Positions 34,045-43,500 of a stretch of DNA of 64,000 nt are shown piece by piece. The notes under the pieces are model-generated. The model was not told the DNA's origin. It made no database searches and was given only the letters and a program-made list of their open reading frames with translations. Within the stretch, counting starts at the first letter, position 1, and each line of letters starts with the position of its first letter. The translations under genes and the position numbers were made by a program. The stretch comes from CAVQRC01 sp963715045 (GTDB lineage: Bacteria; Planctomycetota; Planctomycetia; Pirellulales; Lacipirellulaceae): the NCBI GenBank assembly GCA_963715045.1, contig CAVQRC010000002.1, positions 141,072 to 205,071 of the forward strand, given 5' to 3'.

Positions 34045-35014
34045 TTATCGTCCTCGCCGGGCGGTCCGGTCATTGCCGTTGCGATGGAACAATTGAGGGT
34101 CGTCGATCACCCATTGCGTACTCCAGGTGCGACCATCATCCCGGTTGGCGACATTGAAGAAGTAGGTGTGAAACGTCCGGCAACGGAATCCGTAAGGGTA
34201 TTGGGAAGACACATGGTCGGCGGTGGTAAGCTCGTCGACCCCTTCGCTGGCGTAATAGTGGACGCGTCCGTCGGGCGTAAATGACATTCCCAGCGTCCAC
34301 CAGCCGGGGCTGCTCGATCTTCGGCCCCTGGAAGTCCTGGCCGCGACTCCCATCTCGGACCACGATGACGCCGGATGTCCGGTCGGTCTGCGATCCGTTG
34401 CCACGGCGAAGCTGTAAGAACATGCCCGGCCAGTACGAATCGAGCTGCCCGCCACCTTTGACGCCTTTGACATCGGCCCGAAACCCGAACGAGCTGCCGA
34501 CACGTTGCTCCCAGGCCTCGAACGGCGGAACGTACACGCGGACCACGCAGTTCGGGCTCCAGGAAACGGGAATGGCACGGCCCAGCGTGCGACTGGCATT
34601 GATCAGCAGATCGTCCTGCTGGTTGCGGCCGCTCGGACGGCCCGGCACGCCCGAGGCCTTCGTGGCCAGCAGCAACGCGCCGCTGCTGCCCGGGATCCCA
34701 CCCTCAGGCGTGGCCACCCGGCGGATCAGGTCGGGCTGTCCGCGTTTCGCACTCTCGGCCCAGATCCCATTCCTCGAGATCCCACCCGGCAGTCGCACGT
34801 TATGGTCCTGTTCGTAGCTGCTCTTGGGCGAGTTGAGGCGATACTCCCACTCCACGTCCTCAAAGTCATCCGATCCGCCCGGAATCAGCGTTCCCGTCCC
34901 GGGTACGAGTTGTCCCCAGGCAGCCCCGGATCCCGCTCCCAGACAGAGCACCAGGCCAAAATACACGACTGAGCCCAGACACAGACGCGACAACCGAGCG
35001 AAAAGGCCATCCAT
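34045..35014 (-). CDS. Hypothetical secreted protein (one frameshift)
   Basis: About 322 residues after removing one G from a GGGG run at 34306-34309. The ATG at 35014 gives a signal peptide ('LSRLCLGSVVYFGLVLCLG' to 'GAAWGQ'). The mature protein is rich in beta-type sequence ('FEDVEWEYRLNSPKSSYEQD', 'CVVRVYVPPFEAWEQRVG', 'GWWTLGMSFTPDGRVHYYAS') and ends in a basic tail. Its layout suggests a concanavalin-like jelly roll, but I recognise no named family and no catalytic residues. After the correction the strands read continuously, so the protein is probably intact. Confidence 0.65.
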
Positions 35015-35609
35015 GGCGTAGCAATCTCCCAAAAGACGATGCCAGGCGGCGAAGGCCCCCGGCGGCCGCTTCATAAATTACCCAAACCACCAAAGCGGTT
35101 GGTTCCACCCAGAACTCCAGGAGGCTGGTGGTGGACGCATAAGCGTCAACCTCGGCGATATCGACATTCTCAGCCCCGTTCATCAGCGCTCCCACCAACC
35201 GCCCGAATTCTCGACCCGGACCACCCACTGAATCCTCCACGCCCCTCCCACGCACGTTGCCCTCTCCACCTGAAATAGCCACCTTGCCACCGCAGGGGAT
35301 TAGGCTGGAGACTGGAGGCTGGAGGCTGGAGGGGGCGTAGAAAACGAACGGGAAAAGCCTGATGGATGTTTGACGGACAATGGGGAAAGCCACAGAGATC
35401 TCAGAGGACACCGAGATGCCCCCAGGGAGCATTCCCCGAATTCCGAATCCGGTTCACCAGTTCGTACAGGTTCAGAATCGCTCCAGCCTCCCACCTGCAG
35501 CCTCCAGCCTCCAGCCTCCAGCCTCCAGCCTCCAGCCTCCAGCCTGCAACCTCCAGCCTCCAGCCTGCTACCCATACATGGTTTTCACTTGCGCAACAGG
35601 GAGTTCTCG
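35015..35609. other. Intergenic region with two inverted 'CCTCCAG' minisatellites
   Basis: 595 bases. 'CTGGAGG' units at about 35306-35333 and 'CCTCCAG' units at about 35484-35570 are inverted relative to each other and could pair, looping out ~150 bases that include 'CCACAGAGATCTCAGAGGAC'. No gene; an open frame here only reads repeat. Confidence 0.6.
35484..35570. repeat. 7-bp 'CCTCCAG' minisatellite
   Basis: About ten units of CCTCCAG with interspersed 'CCTGCAA' and 'CCTGCAG' variants, ending 40 bases before a DUF1080 gene. Confidence 0.85.
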
Positions 35610-36254
35610 ATGCGTTTAACTTGCGTGGTTTCGTTGATTTTGGTGTGCGTGACTTCTGCCTTGGGCCAGCGTCCGCAATCCTTGACCGCCCAGTGGCAAC
35701 CCCTGTTCAACGGCACGGACCTGAGCGGCTGGCAGGTAATCGGCAATGAAAAGTGGGTCGTCGAAGACGGGGCGATCTACGGCGAAGGCGTGACCGACGA
35801 ATATGGCTACCTGGCGAGCGAGAAAGAGTACACCAGCTTCAATCTTTCGCTGCGGTTCAAATGCGAAGCCAGTGGCAACAGCGGCGTCTATCTGCACACC
35901 GCCTTCGAACCGGGCACGGCGAAGGTTACGCAGGGTCGGCAGATCGAGATCGATCGAGCCGTGGGACACCATACCGGCGGGATTTATGGAGACGGCAAGG
36001 GTTGGATCGTGTGGCCTGCGCCGGAACTCGAGGCCGTCATTCGCCCGAACGATTGGAACGACATGCTGATCCGCGTCGAAGGCAATCGCTACGTCACGTA
36101 CCTCAACGGCGTCCAGATGATCGATTTCACATATCCCTCGCCGGGCGCGACGCGGGGTGTGATCGCGTTGCAGTTGCACTCCGGCGGCCAGGGCCGAATG
36201 CGTTTCAAAGACATCTGGATTCGCGACCTGTCGAATCCTGAAGAATCGCCGTAG
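35610..36254 (+). CDS. DUF1080 (3-keto-disaccharide hydrolase-like) secreted protein
   Basis: A 214-residue single-domain DUF1080 protein. The ATG at 35610 has a GGGAG ribosome binding site and gives a clean signal peptide ('MRLTCVVSLILVCVTSALGQ'); the longer open frame is minisatellite. Family signatures: 'LFNGTDLSGWQVIGNEKWVV' near residue 34, 'CEASGNSGVYLHTAFEP' near 88, 'RQIEIDRA' and 'GRMRFKDIWIRDL' at the end. It has the normal one-domain length, unlike the longer paralogue at 12,825-13,808. Probably acts outside the cell on keto-sugar conjugates. Confidence 0.92.
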   Translation: MRLTCVVSLILVCVTSALGQRPQSLTAQWQPLFNGTDLSGWQVIGNEKWVVEDGAIYGEGVTDEYGYLASEKEYTSFNLSLRFKCEASGNSGVYLHTAFEPGTAKVTQGRQIEIDRAVGHHTGGIYGDGKGWIVWPAPELEAVIRPNDWNDMLIRVEGNRYVTYLNGVQMIDFTYPSPGATRGVIALQLHSGGQGRMRFKDIWIRDLSNPEESP

Positions 36255-36297
36255 CGATCTCGTGCGATTCCATCCCCGCGCAGCACCGACGTGATCG

Positions 36298-36780
36298 TCA
36301 CGGCCGCGATTTGGTCGCACAACCCTGCTGCTGTTCGCAGGCGTCGCACGCCGGGCCCTCCGCCAGCGTGTGGCGGAGACAGACCGCGATTCGATCACTG
36401 ATCACGGCGGCGATCCGCTCGTCGACGCCGAGCGGGGCGGTTACCAGATAGCGCACCCCCTGGTGGTTGCGGGCGGCGTCGGCAGCCAGCCGGGGGATGT
36501 CTTCATCCCAATGTCGGCCGGGACCGAGGAAATACGGAAATACAACGACGGTGTCGGCGCCTTGGTCCACGCATCGTGCGAAGGCCACCTCGAGCGACGG
36601 TTCCGCGAGTTCCATATGGGCCGGCTCGACAATTGGCAGACCTGTCGCGTCACGGAACACGCCTACGACTCTCTCGAGCATGGCGTTGCTTTCCGCACGC
36701 CGTGATCCATGGTCAATGAGGATCACGCCGAGCTGCTCGGGCAGGACATCGAGTTGCTGAATGATCGGGGGGAGGTGCAT
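36298..36780 (-). CDS. CbiX-type sirohydrochlorin chelatase domain protein
   Basis: A 160-residue single-domain CbiX/SirB-like protein. The metal-binding N-terminal His is in 'VILIDHGSRRAESNAML' near residue 23, and the second conserved segment is 'VVVFPYFLGPGRHWDEDI' with His near residue 90. Short CbiX proteins insert Co2+ (or Fe2+ in siroheme relatives) into sirohydrochlorin. The C-terminus adds a Cys-rich tail 'CDACEQQQGCA' that could hold metal. No other cobalamin or siroheme gene is nearby. It converges on the DUF1080 gene with a 43-base gap. Confidence 0.85.
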   Translation of the reverse strand: MHLPPIIQQLDVLPEQLGVILIDHGSRRAESNAMLERVVGVFRDATGLPIVEPAHMELAEPSLEVAFARCVDQGADTVVVFPYFLGPGRHWDEDIPRLAADAARNHQGVRYLVTAPLGVDERIAAVISDRIAVCLRHTLAEGPACDACEQQQGCATKSRP

Positions 36781-36782
36781 TG

Positions 36783-36835
36783 GAATGACTAATGACGAAT
36801 GACGAATGACTAACGAATCACGAATGACGAATGTC
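36783..36835. repeat. 'AATGACGAATGAC' satellite
   Basis: Tandem 'ATGACTA/ATGACGA' heptads between the CbiX-type and DUF309 genes ('AATGACGAATGACTAACGAA'). Confidence 0.75.
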
Positions 36836-36848
36836 TCTGTTGGTGGCG

Positions 36849-37418
36849 CTATTGCGATGCTGCAGAGGGCGTGTTTGTGCCAGGATCGAAGCGTGGTTGG
36901 TGAGCTACGGGGAGAGTTTCGAGCATGCGCGATGCATCGGGCGATTCGGGGCAAGGCGACTCCTGGCCGGCGACTCGAGCGGCGAACTGCTGCAGCGACT
37001 CCAGTTGCAGTCCGGCATACGTGGTCACCTCGCAGCCGAGCCGCTCCCGGGTCAGCCGGAGCAGTTCGCCGGCTCGCACCGCGTGACGCTTCACTCCCCG
37101 CGGATTGCCTTCGCGGAGCTTCACGCCCGCCGCAGCGAGCTTGATCAGCCCTTTGAGAAAGTCGGCGACCGTGCCGCTCCGACCGGCCGCGATCCACAAC
37201 TGCTCCCAGGCCTCGTGGGCTTCCCAGTAGTACCCCTGGTTAAACAAATCGATTGCCCAGCAGTAATCGCCAGACGACAGCCACGCATCGGGATTCAATG
37301 GTGCGACGTCTTCGGCCAACTGCCCGAACGAATGGCCAGCCGGATCGGAGATTGGGTGCGGACGCTGGCCCGGCACGTAGGAGTAAGGCGGCAGGGGGCG
37401 ATTGGGGACGAGACGCAT
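36849..37418 (-). CDS. DUF309 domain-containing protein
   Basis: A 189-residue protein of the DUF309 family of small helical proteins. The hallmark 'FNQGYYWEAHEAWEQLWIAA' is near residue 60, followed by 'FLKGLIKLAAAGVKLREGN' near 88. The family function is unknown; the conserved Glu/His suggest metal binding. The ATG at 37418 is preferred over an in-frame TTG at 37436. Residues after about 150 are low in similarity. It shares strand and spacing with the downstream CbiX-type gene. Confidence 0.85.
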   Translation of the reverse strand: MRLVPNRPLPPYSYVPGQRPHPISDPAGHSFGQLAEDVAPLNPDAWLSSGDYCWAIDLFNQGYYWEAHEAWEQLWIAAGRSGTVADFLKGLIKLAAAGVKLREGNPRGVKRHAVRAGELLRLTRERLGCEVTTYAGLQLESLQQFAARVAGQESPCPESPDASRMLETLPVAHQPRFDPGTNTPSAASQ

Positions 37419-37436
37419 CGAAGGGACGGGGGTCAA

Positions 37437-37547
37437 AATGACTAATGACTAATGACGAATGAATACCGAATTTCTAACGACGAAGCGCCACCCAGCTTGG
37501 ACATTGGTCATTTGGTCATTCCCTAGTCATTAGATCTTAGTCATTAG
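37437..37547. repeat. 'TTAGTCATT' satellite
   Basis: Same family as the other spacers ('ATGACTAATGACTAATGACG' and 'CCTAGTCATTAGATCTTAGT'). It includes the stretch 'GACGAAGCGCCACCCAGC', the version that is cut short at the 43,500 junction. Confidence 0.75.
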
Positions 37548-40287
37548 TCATTCTCGCCCCCGTGGCGGGGGGAGCTCTTCGGGCTGGGGCGGCAGGGGTT
37601 GATCGACGGATGGCGGCACGTCACGGTTGTCCGGGGCCGCATCTCTGCCGTCGCTCATCTCGAGTTCGACGTGGGCCTCGAGCGTATCACCGGTGAGCGA
37701 CAACTCGGCCTGCAAGCCGCGAAACCAACGAAGCATCGGAAAGGTGTATGCGGGTGGCAGATCGATGAACATGAACTGGTTCTGTGGCGTCAGGGCATTG
37801 CTCACCCACACGGCATGACCGTCGTCGATGGCCGTGAGTTCATAGGCCCCTTCCAGGGGATCGACGAGTCGACCTCCGACCAGCATTTCGGCGATATCGC
37901 GTCCCTGCTCCGGTGAGACATGCAGCTGCTGCGTGAGCGAGTTCATGAACCGACTACCGCTCAGCGAGGCCTGGCGCGCCCGTTGGTAACCGAATGAGTT
38001 GACGAGGTCGGCGACATAACGCTGCGAGAGGTCATCAATGCGGAGTCGCACCTGGGCCGGCCGCGGAGCGTCGTAGAACTCGAGCTGCGGCGTGATCAGT
38101 TCCAGGACCTCGCGTTTGAAGGAAAACACGGCCGCGTCTCCCAATTGACGCCGCCAGGTATCGTCGGAAAGTTGCTCATAACCTTCGGGGTCGGCTGGCT
38201 TCTCTCCGCGGCCCGCCCCTCCGAGCAGAGTGTCGAGGATCCCCAACGGGGGTCGGCTGCCGATGTAGCCACGGACGAATTGAGCGGGCGGCGCGCCGTA
38301 GTCGACCTTGCCGCGGCTGACCACCAGGGGCGAGCGGAAGTCGAGCAGGCCGGCGAATGCGTGCGTGGGCTCGCGCGTGCCTCCGAAGAACCCGCCGGGG
38401 CGAAGTTGGAGCTCAAGCGAGGCGACCTCCTCCGGCAACGGGCGTTTGGCAACGTACGAGGGCGGCCCGAGAAACCGGTTCAACATGGAGTACTTGCTCT
38501 TATCGAACGGCGTGACCAGCAGATCGGCGACAATTCGCTCCTGACCCTCGATGGCCGAAGGCTGGCGGCTGATGGCAGCAATCACCGGATCGACCTGCTG
38601 CCATTGCTGCTGGTAGATGTCGGCAAAGCGGGCGTAGGCTTGGATCTCGGCGGCGGTCACGGCCGTCAATTCGATGTCGGGCACGGGGACAAAGTAGCCG
38701 GGTCGGCCGCGGCGTGAATCGGCGAGCTGCTCGTCTTGTTCGACGAGTTGCGAGCCGTCGGCCCGCACACCGAAGCCGGAGGGAAGCAGGTCAGCGGCGA
38801 CGAGTTGTGCGGGCGTGGTGGCGGCTACACCTTCACCCTGGGCCGCCAGGCGGGCGATGAGGACGGCGTCGATCTCTGCCAGCGACTTCATGCGGCGGGT
38901 CATCTCGATGCGGTAATGGGGGCTGATCATTTGGCGGAAGAAGGCATCGGAGAGGTAGATGAATACGGTATCGTCGCGGCTGATCGGCACGATCGAGCGG
39001 GCGTAGCGGAATTCCTCGGAAGCTGCCAGCGTGTCTTTCCCGGAGGCCGTGGCCTCGAGGAATCGCTCCGCCATGTGACGGGAGGTCGTCACGAGATGGA
39101 AATCGTTGTGCTGGGCGTAATACGACCGCAACTTGCCCTGCCCTCCGTGGACGTACGAAATCTCGAACTCGCCGAACGCGATCGTTTCCTCGCCGCCGTC
39201 TTCGTAGAGTGCCTGGGCCGTGGATCGTTGCCGCCGCAGGTCGGTCCCGAGCGCGAAGTTGTTTCGGGCTTCGAACAGAATTCCGATCGCGGCGCCCTCG
39301 CGGAGAAACGTATCACTGCCGATGATCGCGACGTCGGCAATGATCGTGGGACCGAGCACCCGGGCCAAGGCATTCTCTTTCAGGCCCAACTGGGTCTCGA
39401 GTTTTGCATCGATCCCGTAGTCGATACTTCGCAAGGCGATCATGTTCGCGAGATCGCCCCGCCACCTGGAAAGAAAATCGCGTAACCAGAGGTAATTGGT
39501 GAAGCTGCCGAACCTCACGTAGAGACACTCATGCGGCACAGCGGTCGCCAGAGGTTCGACTTCGACGTCGCCCTCGAGTGGTGGGTAGCGCAGCGGTGGC
39601 GGCTGGATCGGCTCGGGGAGGGCCAGATTGGCCACCCCGTCGTCGGCCGCAACCGTGTCGAGCAGCGTCTCCTTCTGCATCGCCGAGCGGATCGATTCGG
39701 TACCGAACATCAAGCCCAGGGCTTCGTTGACGTCGGTGTTGGAAAAGATGCCGGAGCGCAAGCCGCGGCGGATCGAGGGCCAGCCGTCGCGACAGTGTCG
39801 CGGTCAGATAGTCCTGGACCACCAGCGGGTACTCGCGACTTCTCGCCAGCCGGCTCGCATGGTCGGTGTACTGCCGCCACCACTGATCGAGAATCCGCCG
39901 GTGGCCACGCGCATCATTCACCGGATCGATCACGACGACGTGACGTTCGGGCGTGTAGAGTGTCAACTCCAGTGGCAGATCGCCCTTAAACAGAAAGTAG
40001 TAGGTGACGTTGCGGGGGCCACCGATCTGCAGGGCATCCCGGAGCATGCGGCGAACGAGGGCGTTCTGCACGACGGGATACAGTACCCGCTCGTCGCGTT
40101 CGAAGATTGCGAAACGATCATCGCCGAGAGGCGCGACCGCTCCTCCGGCCGTCACGCTGGTCGTGAGCTTGACGACGCCGAATGGCTGGCCCATGAACGC
40201 TTCGACCCGATCGCGGGCGTACCCGGTACCCGACGCGGCGAAGGCAACAACGAGCGTGCCGACAACGAGGCGAAATCCACGAATCAT
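37548..40287 (-). CDS. Large secreted protein of unknown function (one frameshift)
   Basis: About 912 residues after one correction near 39,770, where 'RRLALDP' must continue in another frame as 'LRSGIFSNTDVNEALGLMFG'. The ATG at 40287 gives a signal peptide ('MIRGFRLVVGTLVVAFAASG'). The body contains no transmembrane helix and no named motif; segments such as 'RFGSFTNYLWLRDFLSRWRG', 'VSRGKVDYGAPPAQFVRGYI' and 'LGDAAVFSFKREVLELITPQ' resemble planctomycete DUF3352-like or hypothetical secreted proteins. It ends in an acidic and Pro-rich tail. The downstream neighbour is a satellite; upstream is a small zincin gene on the same strand, so co-transcription is likely. Confidence 0.7.
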
Positions 40288-40324
40288 CCTCAGACTCCAA
40301 TCGTTAGGGGCGTGCCGCAGTCCT

Positions 40325-40719
40325 TCAGCCGTAGCCCAAGTCGGCAATCTGGTCTTCTTCGAGACCGTGATAGTGGGCCAGCTCGTGCAATACGGTAATG
40401 CGTATCTGCCGAATCAATTCCTGTTCATCCAGATGCCCCTGCCCATTGTCGGCCAATTCGAGGATTCCCTGACGATACAAGGTCACCTGATCGGGAAGTC
40501 GAAATGGCAGTTCCACGCTGCGTTCGGTAATCGGGACACCGGTGTACAATCCGCAAGAGCGCCCCGATCTTCAATGCCCAGTGATCGCAGGACTTCGGGT
40601 GCGGGGTGGTCTTCGACGACCAACGGCATCACATCGAACAGTTGCAGCACCCAGACCGGCAGGCCGGCCAGGACGCGTTCCAACCGTTGATCAAAAAAAT
40701 CGCGTAGTCTCGGATCCAT
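40325..40719 (-). CDS. Minimal zincin-like metallopeptidase (one frameshift)
   Basis: About 131 residues after adding one missing base near 40,553. The zinc motif is 'ITVLHELAHYHGLEEDQI' (HExxH plus third His) near residue 110, as in the minimal MMP-like (Zincin_1, PF06262) family. The N-terminal part 'RLERVLAGLPVWVLQLFDVM' and the family-typical 'GVPITERSVELPFRLPDQVT' are in different frames as written. ATG at 40719 with GAGAAG upstream. The role of these small zincins is not established. Confidence 0.85.
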
Positions 40720-40871
40720 CGCTTCTCTTCTCTGGCCCCACGCTATGCTATCGGTCGCACCGCGGATCGGCTACCGAAAGCGGCCCGAATCCTGCGGCCC
40801 CAGGCGGCAGTCGCATGCTGGCAGCAAGTGCGTTGTCTTGTCAAAGATCACGGCTCTGCGAGAATCTGGTC

Positions 40872-41192
40872 ATGTTATTCCCCAAATTTCAGATCCGTAC
40901 GATGCTGCTGGCGACCGCCGGGGCCGGTTTGTTTTTCTTCGCGGCCGCGCGGGCGTTCCGTGGCGAAACGTGGCCGGTGGTCCTCGTCGCGGCGGTAGCG
41001 TTCGGAGTTGCCGGGTTGGCGGTCCAGGCGGGGTTGTTCGGCATCTGCTGGCTGCTGGCCCAGGCCACCGGTCGCAGCAGCGACTCGGCCACAGCACGTG
41101 TGGCCTACCCGAATTCCAAGTACGGGCACGCGATCCCAGTTCGCCCCGCTCCCCACCCGCCCCGGCAGACGCCCGATGAGGCGTCCCGATGA
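40872..41192 (+). CDS. Small membrane protein of planctomycete type
   Basis: A 106-residue protein with an N-terminus 'MLFPKFQIRTMLLATAGAGL' typical of the short planctomycete proteins that start with a basic 'RFxIRxLL' segment. Two hydrophobic helices are visible ('FFFAAARAF' region and 'VVLVAAVAFGVAGLAVQAGL'). The C-terminus is Pro-rich. The TGA overlaps the next ATG in ATGA, so the two are translationally coupled. Function unknown. Confidence 0.65.
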   Translation: MLFPKFQIRTMLLATAGAGLFFFAAARAFRGETWPVVLVAAVAFGVAGLAVQAGLFGICWLLAQATGRSSDSATARVAYPNSKYGHAIPVRPAPHPPRQTPDEASR

Positions 41193-43372
41193 CCGCCCTG
41201 TCACGCCCCTGCAGGCCGGGTCGTCGGACACTCCTTGGAGTTCTGTGGGCGACCATTCTGCCGCTGACCGTACCGCAGGTTGGCAGTGCTTCTACCGGCG
41301 GTTTGATCACCCTGCCACTGCCGCGGGTCGCGGCGCCGGCAGCTGCTCTCGCTCAAACTGGACGCGACCTGGGTCAACGGCTTCGGATACCGTCCCATCC
41401 GGATCACGATCAACGCGGCGAATCCGCCCGTCGCCGAGCAGACCCTGCAGTTCGAAATGGTTGCCCACGGGCAGGCCAACAACGGGAACGTTCGCGTCCT
41501 GCAGGAGGTGGAATTACCCGCCGGGGCAGCGTCCGTCCAAGCGACGATCCGCCTGCCGCAGCACGACTCGATCCAGTTCCTGTGGTGGAATGTGCACATT
41601 GACGGCGTGTTCGCGGCCGAACTCTCCATCGACAAGCAGACGCCGGTCTCGATCGCCAATACGGTCGGCACGGGCAATTTCGATCACGCGCGGCTGCTGG
41701 TGATCGCACCCGATGCCGCTCCGGGGAATCTCGCTGCCCTGATGGGCCAGGCCTGGAACCAGTTTCGGAATCTACCGCCGCCGGCGCGGATCGGTCCTGG
41801 TAGCAGTCCGCTGCTGCCACCAGCTGCGTCATTCCTCGGCGCGAACGGACAATCGATCGACTTGCGTTCAGAACCGCAGGTGATCGCCTTGACGATCGAC
41901 TCGCTGCCGCGGCACGTTCTGGACTACACGGCCTTCGACGCGATCGTCGCCACACACGGGCAACTGCAGACCGTCGCCGATGGATCTCCGCGAGCGATGA
42001 CCGCGATTCGTGACTGGGTGGGCACCGGCGGAACCGTGTGGGTGCACGGGTTGTTGGACAGCAGCGACGCCTTGAACGGCGTCGAGGCGTTGTTCGATCT
42101 CGGTCCGGAACCGAGCGACATCGGCAATCCAGAGAAACGTGGCTGGCAACCGATGCGGATGACACGCAGCCGTGGATACGACCCGATGCGTCCGCTGATC
42201 CTGACGACCGATCCCAATCAACACGGAATCTTCTACCGCCAACGCGATCTGGGCAGCATCGTCATCTCGCGATACAACTTCGACGAATCCAGCAGACTGA
42301 TCCAGTTACGCGATCTGGATCCGGCTACTTCGGCCCTGGTCTGGGGTACGCGGCACGGGGTGGTGCCGTCGGCACCGAGTCCTTCATTTCCCACGCTGCT
42401 AATCCCGGACGTGGGCCTCGCCCCGATCGGAGAGTTCCAGTTCTTGATCACGCTGTTCGTGATCCTGATCGGCCCGTTTTGTACTGGTTGCTGCGACGAT
42501 CGGGACGTTTGCATTTGATGATTCTGGCCGTTCCCGCCGCCGCCCTGGCGGTGACCGCCACGATGTTCCTGTATGCCTTGTTCGGTGACGGGCTGTCCGC
42601 ACGGCTGCGGGCGTTCAGTTATACGCGGCTCGATCAGCAACAGGGTAAGGCCTACCGTTGGGCCCGGTTGTCGTACTACGCGGGTCTGGCGCCGTCGGAA
42701 GGTCTCGCGTTTCCGAACGACACGGCGGTCTATCCGGTGCTGCCGAGCGGCGTGCAGCGACGGGGGCGGCGATCTGGCACGACGACCACCCGCACGGTCG
42801 ATTGGGCCGGCAGACAACTCCTGACGTCCGGCTGGCTGAACTCGCGGACACCCACCCAGTACCTCACGGTGTCCGCCCGGGAGAGCAAGCGGCGGTTGCA
42901 GATTGCCACGCCCACTGCCGATCGCTGCCGAGTCAAGAACCTCCTGGGCGTCCCCGTGGAGTTTGTCATCCTCCGCAACAGAGCGGGCCAGTTGTTTTTG
43001 GGCAATAGGATCCCGCAGGACGAGCAGGCCGACTTGCAGCCGACCGAGCCGTACCTGGCATCTCAACTGCTTCGCGATCGGTTCCAGGAGCAGATGCCCC
43101 GCGCTCCCGATGGCTATGCCGAGACGGGCGAAGGGATCTTTGGAGGCTGGCGGCGGGGCCGCGGTTACCAAGGCGCGGCCAGCATGTCGACCAGCCGGCT
43201 GCAACTCGCCGTGACCCGCATCGCCGAGCCCTCGAAGTCAGGCAGCAGCGACCCCGTGAGCCTGTCACCTGGCTCGTACGTCGTGATTACGAATACCACG
43301 CCGGGGATCAGCCTCGGGCTCGAGGGCATTATCGAGGAAGCGAGTTTTCATGTCGTCGAAGGTTTCTTTTAG
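41189..43372 (+). CDS. Large membrane-anchored protein of unknown function (two frameshifts)
   Basis: About 727 residues. One extra base near 41,339 and one missing base near 42,475 must be corrected. Then a signal-like start ('LGVLWATILPLTVP') is followed by 'LLSLKLDATWVNGFGYRPIR', a ~300-residue outside domain with a GATase/class-I-like stretch ('VIALTIDSLPRHVLDYTAFD', 'WVGTGGTVWVHGLLDSSDAL'), and two helices in 'FQFLITLFVILIGP' and 'LMILAVPAAALAVTATMFLY'. The rest is a beta-rich C-terminal domain. This architecture recurs in planctomycete proteins near MoxR-type operons, but no such neighbours are here. Coupled to the preceding small membrane protein. Confidence 0.7.
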
Positions 43373-43421
43373 TTCAGTACGTTTCCTCTATGCCGACAGG
43401 CACAAGGCTGCCGGAGGGCGA

Positions 43422-43500
43422 AATGAGTAATGACTAATGCCTAATGACTAAGGAATGCCGAATACCGAATGACGAAGCAAACCCGGTCTTGGGCATTGGT
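43422..43500. repeat. Truncated 'AATGACTAATGAC' satellite at the junction
   Basis: Same satellite as at 37.4 kb ('AATGAGTAATGACTAATGCC', then 'CCGAATGACGAAGCAAACCC', then 'TTGGGCATTGGT'), but it stops abruptly after 'GCATTGGT' where other copies go on with 'CATT' units. It supplies the last ~15 codons and stop of the truncated beta-propeller gene. Confidence 0.8.

Noticed and set aside
35370..35609. N-terminal 'SLQPPASSLQPPASS' extension of the DUF1080 protein
   Set aside because: It is translated CCTCCAG minisatellite; the signal peptide and ribosome binding site are at 35610.
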